From an uncultured archaeon (lineage in GTDB: Archaea > Thermoproteota > Nitrososphaeria > Nitrososphaerales > CALBXV01): a stretch of DNA of 9,103 nt. The notes beneath the pieces were generated by a model. The model made no database searches. It saw only the letters and a program-made list of their open reading frames with translations, and had not been told where the DNA came from. Shown here piece after piece: positions 6,194-9,103 of this stretch (position 1 is the first letter of the stretch; the number at the start of each line of letters is the position of its first letter). The stretch is taken from assembly GCA_937890045.1 (NCBI GenBank), contig CALBXV010000058.1, forward strand, positions 1-9,103, given 5' to 3'. The translations under genes and the position numbers were made by a program.

Positions 6194-7560
6194 GAATATT
6201 ATTTTTGTATACACGATACCGTACTAATGAATATAAACCATTTGCTCCGAATACGCTAGATAATCTAAACGGGCCATCAGGAAATATGGTTTGCGTAACA
6301 GAAGATAGATTTGCTGGGCAGCAAAGTATTGAATCATTGTTTTCATTTAATACAGAGTATTTTTATAAGTTTGTAGATGAAAATAATGTAGAATTTTTAG
6401 ATGATTTTCCTACCAAAGATGAAAAATATGTAATTTTGTATAATTTATCAGATATTATTTCATTTACTGATGAAATTAAAAGGTGGGATGAATGGTATAA
6501 TAAAAAAGATCAAGTTTTTTTAAAAATGATTGATGATTTAAGAAATAACAGATGTTCTGTAATATTTCGTTCTTATCATGATTCACTTGATGATACTAAT
6601 GAAATTTCGAGAGATTTTGTGTTAGAATGGTTGTTTAACAAAGATATTCCACTTAATAGAATATCATATTTAGGATGTGGAGTACCAAATAAAGCAAATT
6701 GGTGGAAGGGAATATCATCTTTGAGAGTACATACTATATGTTTACAGTTATATCGAATACTTAAAGGATTTACACTTAATTATTATTTAAGTGCATTTAC
6801 AAATAATCTTTACCACCTTAGACAGAAGCATTTTGTTACATTTAATCATCATTGGAAATCTGGAAATAGAAGTAAGTTGGTTAAATTTCTCAGTGATAAT
6901 GATTATGTCAAAAAAGGTTATGTATCTTATAAGGCTTCTGAATCAAGTTCTTCACCAAACGACCCACTTAAAAGGATATACCTTGATAGTTCAGAAGAAA
7001 CTCATAAGGAGTTGAGAGGAGATATTACCAGACATGATAATACAAATACACTTGGGAATATTAGTGTTTTTTTAAAAAAATATAACAATAGAAGTTTGAG
7101 TATGCAAGAGCTTTCATCTCATACAGGACTTAGATCTAATTCACCATTACATTTTAATTCATATTTTAGTATTATTGTTAATTTTATTGCAGGAAATCCT
7201 ATTGATAAAGGAATTGATTTAGACGAGAAGATGTTTAGATCAATAATTCATTTACAACCTTTTTTGATTATGGGAAGTACAGGAATACTTGCCAGATTGA
7301 GAAAGCATGGATTTAAAACTTTTGAACCATTCATTGATGAATCTTATGATAAAGAAGAAAATGTAGATAAAAGGATGGATATGATATTAAATGAGGTTGG
7401 TAGATTGTGTAGTATGGATAGAGTAGAAATAGATAAATGGTATTGGGAAATGAAAGTTATATTATTATATAATTTTAATCACTTTTCTAAGTTTTGTAAT
7501 AATCAAATGAAACTTGTAATGGATGAAGTAGAACGACATTGGAGTTTGATGCATGAGTGA
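6190..7560 (+). CDS. Probable phage-type glycosyltransferase, copy 2 of a tandem pair (GTG start)
   Basis: A 456-residue protein. The start is GTG at 6190: GGAG (6180-6183) lies 6 bases upstream, the overlap with the previous TGA is the usual 4 bases (GTGA), and the resulting N-terminus MRILFLY aligns with MKILCLL of copy 1. A TTG at 6178 is open in frame, but it would overlap the ribosome site and add residues that copy 1 lacks. Domain order copies copy 1: (T)NEYKPF, NRISYLG, RQKHFVTFN, NRSKLVKFL, IHLQPFLIMGSTG and GFKTFEPFIDESYD (374-387). Divergence is greatest in the N-terminal 60 residues and in the segment after the SYK motif, the latter with small indels, which would fit changed substrate specificity on a conserved nucleotide-sugar-binding C-terminal half. 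Its 3' end carries the ribosome site of the next gene and overlaps it by 8 bases. Function is inferred only from family resemblance. Confidence 0.75.
   Translation: MRILFLYTRYRTNEYKPFAPNTLDNLNGPSGNMVCVTEDRFAGQQSIESLFSFNTEYFYKFVDENNVEFLDDFPTKDEKYVILYNLSDIISFTDEIKRWDEWYNKKDQVFLKMIDDLRNNRCSVIFRSYHDSLDDTNEISRDFVLEWLFNKDIPLNRISYLGCGVPNKANWWKGISSLRVHTICLQLYRILKGFTLNYYLSAFTNNLYHLRQKHFVTFNHHWKSGNRSKLVKFLSDNDYVKKGYVSYKASESSSSPNDPLKRIYLDSSEETHKELRGDITRHDNTNTLGNISVFLKKYNNRSLSMQELSSHTGLRSNSPLHFNSYFSIIVNFIAGNPIDKGIDLDEKMFRSIIHLQPFLIMGSTGILARLRKHGFKTFEPFIDESYDKEENVDKRMDMILNEVGRLCSMDRVEIDKWYWEMKVILLYNFNHFSKFCNNQMKLVMDEVERHWSLMHE
7488..7549 (+). repeat. 62-bp perfect direct repeat, right copy (3' end of glycosyltransferase copy 2)
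   Basis: This is the exact match of 6127-6188. Further identical blocks at or near the same offset are 6057-6093 with 7418-7454 (37 bp) and 5650-5679 with 7014-7043 (30 bp), showing a patchwork of conserved and diverged segments. Confidence 0.9.
7541..7544 (+). promoter_or_regulatory. Ribosome binding site inside copy 2, for the gene at 7553
   Basis: GGAG is 8 bases before ATG at 7553. It is the duplicate of the site at 6180-6183, with the spacer altered from ...gacGTG to ...gatgcATG. Confidence 0.7.
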
Positions 7561-8497
7561 TATTATTTGTAGAAATGTGTCATCAGGTCAAAGAATGATG
7601 TATACCATAGTGAATTTTCAAAAAGAATTTAGCAGACTCACAGATAAAAAAAATAAATTAGATTATTTGAATAATTTGAATATTCATTGGCCACACACAA
7701 GCAATACTGATTCTTTGTTACCTCATTCTGATGAAAATGTTTTTTATGATTATTTTAATCCTAATATAGAAGAATTATCTAATTGTTTAGTAACACCATA
7801 TGAGCCATATGAACAAATAATGGATTTTTGGGAAGATATACAAAAACAAAAGTTTGATGAAATAGATTATGGTTGGGTTAGGTCACTATTTAATCCATCA
7901 GAAGGAGTGAAGCATTATTTAGATAGATTAATAAGTGAATCAAATATTGATTTTAAAAATAGTGTTATGTGTTATTTTAGAGGTTGGACAGAACATTCAG
8001 GTCCCCCAATTGCTGGTGGAAATCATCCGCACTCGTATGCCGAAGTTATTGATAGTATGGGATTAGATAATGCTGTTATAATGACTGATAATTATTTTTG
8101 GGGACACTGGTTCAAGGAATATTTTAAGAAAAAATATAAAATTTTAGATTTGTCACCTTTACTTATTAACGATGGTGAGTTCCGAGCTGTTACAGTGAAA
8201 AAGAATGCAGGGGATGTGTTGAGCTTAGCGCATGGCAATATATATGCAGATAAGTTTAATGCCGATATTAAAGATGGAATATATATATGGTATGCAAAAT
8301 TATTATTTGTGTCGATGTTTGAACATCATATTTTATCATCTGGATCACATACATCATCTCTGATATCTTTTTTCAAGAATTCAATCAGAAATACAGTTTT
8401 TATAGATTGGGAACTCAACCATAATTTTTATAATGTTGATGATAAAAATTTAAAATGTAAAATAAATCGTTATAATTTTTCAGAGGGTAATATATGA
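7553..8497 (+). CDS. Putative glycosyltransferase, fucosyltransferase-like (low-confidence family call)
   Basis: A 314-residue protein starting at ATG 7553, 8 bases after GGAG (7541-7544) in the preceding gene. It is not related by eye to the tandem pair upstream. A segment GQRMMYTIVNF (12-22) near the N-terminus could be a degenerate counterpart of the G-x-G-N/R loop of fucosyltransferases. CYFRGWTEH (140-148) resembles their H-x-R-x-x-D strand. YAEVID, then VIMTDNYFW (175-183) and a following helix resemble the usual strand with TDD. FEHHILSSGSHTSS (256-269) resembles the late CE.FI.S..SNSS donor-site loop. The order fits GT-B enzymes of the GT11/GT23 type, but each motif is imperfect (His where Asn is expected in the last), so the call is tentative. 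It ends in an ATGA overlap with the carbamoyltransferase, suggesting that the two products act in the same pathway. Confidence 0.45.
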   Translation: MSDIICRNVSSGQRMMYTIVNFQKEFSRLTDKKNKLDYLNNLNIHWPHTSNTDSLLPHSDENVFYDYFNPNIEELSNCLVTPYEPYEQIMDFWEDIQKQKFDEIDYGWVRSLFNPSEGVKHYLDRLISESNIDFKNSVMCYFRGWTEHSGPPIAGGNHPHSYAEVIDSMGLDNAVIMTDNYFWGHWFKEYFKKKYKILDLSPLLINDGEFRAVTVKKNAGDVLSLAHGNIYADKFNADIKDGIYIWYAKLLFVSMFEHHILSSGSHTSSLISFFKNSIRNTVFIDWELNHNFYNVDDKNLKCKINRYNFSEGNI

Positions 8498-9103
8498 AAA
8501 TATTAGGAATAAACGCGCTAAATCACGACGCTGCTATAACTATGATAGAAGATGGTGAGATTTTGTTTGCTGGTCATAGTGAAAGATATAGTGGAATCAA
8601 GAATGATTCAGATTTGAACTCGGCATTATTTGCCGATTGTTATAGACTTGGTGGTAAACCAGACAAGGTAGTATATTTTGAAAGACCATACTTAAAAAAG
8701 TTAAGACAATTAAGAGCAGGTCAATATGGAGAAGTATTTTCTCGTAAGAATTTACCATCTTATTATTTAAGAGATTTTGTTGGTAATTCAGAAATAGAGT
8801 ATGTCCAACATCACCAATCTCACGCCGCGGCAGGTTACTTTACGAGTCCATATGAAGAATCAGCTATTGTAGTTATAGATGCAATAGGTGAGTTTGAGAC
8901 GTGTAGTATTTGGTATGCATGGGGTTCACATTTTGAAAAACGATATAGTTTAAAGTATCCAAATTCACTTGGTCTTTGGTATAGTGCAATGACTCAACGA
9001 TTAGGATTAAAACCACAAGAGGATGAATACATTCTTATGGGAATGGCTGGTTGGGGAACACAAGACCACAAACTAAAGAATAGTATTCGTGAAGATTTCT
9101 TTA
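8494..9103 (+). CDS. Carbamoyltransferase of the NodU/CmcH/TobZ family, N-terminal part (3'-truncated by window end)
   Basis: Only the first 203 codons are in the window; family members usually run to about 500-600 residues. The start at 8494 shares ATGA with the previous stop and has AGAGGG (8482-8487) 6 bases upstream. These enzymes transfer a carbamoyl group from carbamoyl phosphate, via a carbamoyl-adenylate, to a hydroxyl of a sugar or antibiotic. Visible family features are the ASKHA-type first strand MKILGIN with NHDAA (10-14), an ER near 30, VQHHQSHAAAGYFTSP (104-119) containing the metal-binding His cluster, the strand AIVVIDAIGE (124-133), and GLWYSAMTQRLGL followed by MGMAGWG. The C-terminal domain lies outside the window. 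Next to glycosyltransferase genes, an O-carbamoylated sugar is the simplest product. A viral member of this family has been reported to act on 5-hydroxymethylcytosine in DNA, so a nucleic-acid target is an alternative. The family call is firm. Confidence 0.93.
   Translation, partial: MKILGINALNHDAAITMIEDGEILFAGHSERYSGIKNDSDLNSALFADCYRLGGKPDKVVYFERPYLKKLRQLRAGQYGEVFSRKNLPSYYLRDFVGNSEIEYVQHHQSHAAAGYFTSPYEESAIVVIDAIGEFETCSIWYAWGSHFEKRYSLKYPNSLGLWYSAMTQRLGLKPQEDEYILMGMAGWGTQDHKLKNSIREDFF

Noticed and set aside
6791..7015. 74-codon plus-strand ORF in an alternative frame
   Set aside because: It lies wholly inside glycosyltransferase copy 2, whose frame is supported by its paralogue. The peptide has no recognisable features.
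3644..7549. Recurrent repeats as a possible CRISPR or integration array
   Set aside because: The repeats are pairs lying in frame at equivalent positions of paralogous genes, separated by about 0.95 and 1.36 kb. This is gene duplication, not an array or attachment sites.

Overview
The window is one strand-consistent, tightly packed gene cluster. All ten supported genes lie on the + strand. Every junction is either an overlap of 1-10 bases or a 1-base gap. There is no non-coding stretch over 300 bases, no tRNA or rRNA, no CRISPR array, no insertion sequence, no convincing promoter and no rho-independent terminator. The DNA is strongly AT-rich, and starts are often preceded by short GGAG/AGGA-type Shine-Dalgarno sites lying inside the upstream gene. 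This compression, the AT bias, the gene types (nucleotide-sugar dehydrogenase, SGNH-like proteins, glycosyltransferases, NodU-type carbamoyltransferase) and a 34-residue basic mini-protein suggest an accessory region of a T4-like marine phage, of the kind infecting picocyanobacteria or SAR11. That is inference: no capsid, tail or replication gene is present, and a surface-glycan island of a streamlined marine bacterium remains possible.

Layout: (1) 1-402, the C-terminal NAD-binding domain of a UDP-glucose/GDP-mannose dehydrogenase, probably cut by the window edge. (2) 395-4820, five consecutive paralogous SGNH/GDSL-hydrolase-like genes, each with a GCS(F/Y) motif near the N-terminus, interrupted only by a 34-codon gene at 2898-3002. 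(3) 4820-7560, two tandem copies of a roughly 457-residue protein resembling phage glycosyltransferases, sharing perfect repeats of up to 62 bp. (4) 7553-8497, a probable fucosyltransferase-like protein. (5) 8494 to the end, the N-terminal third or so of a NodU/CmcH/TobZ-family carbamoyltransferase, truncated by the window end.

Together the genes look like a glycan-building and glycan-decorating cassette. The dehydrogenase would supply an acidic sugar nucleotide, the glycosyltransferases would transfer sugars, and the SGNH-like proteins (possible acyl esterases or acyltransferases) and the carbamoyltransferase would add or remove small groups. The target (host surface polysaccharide, virion protein or phage DNA) cannot be read from the sequence. 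The most unusual aspect is the repeated local amplification: five SGNH-like paralogues and then a duplicated glycosyltransferase, with recombination-grade identity patches confined to the 3' parts of the genes.
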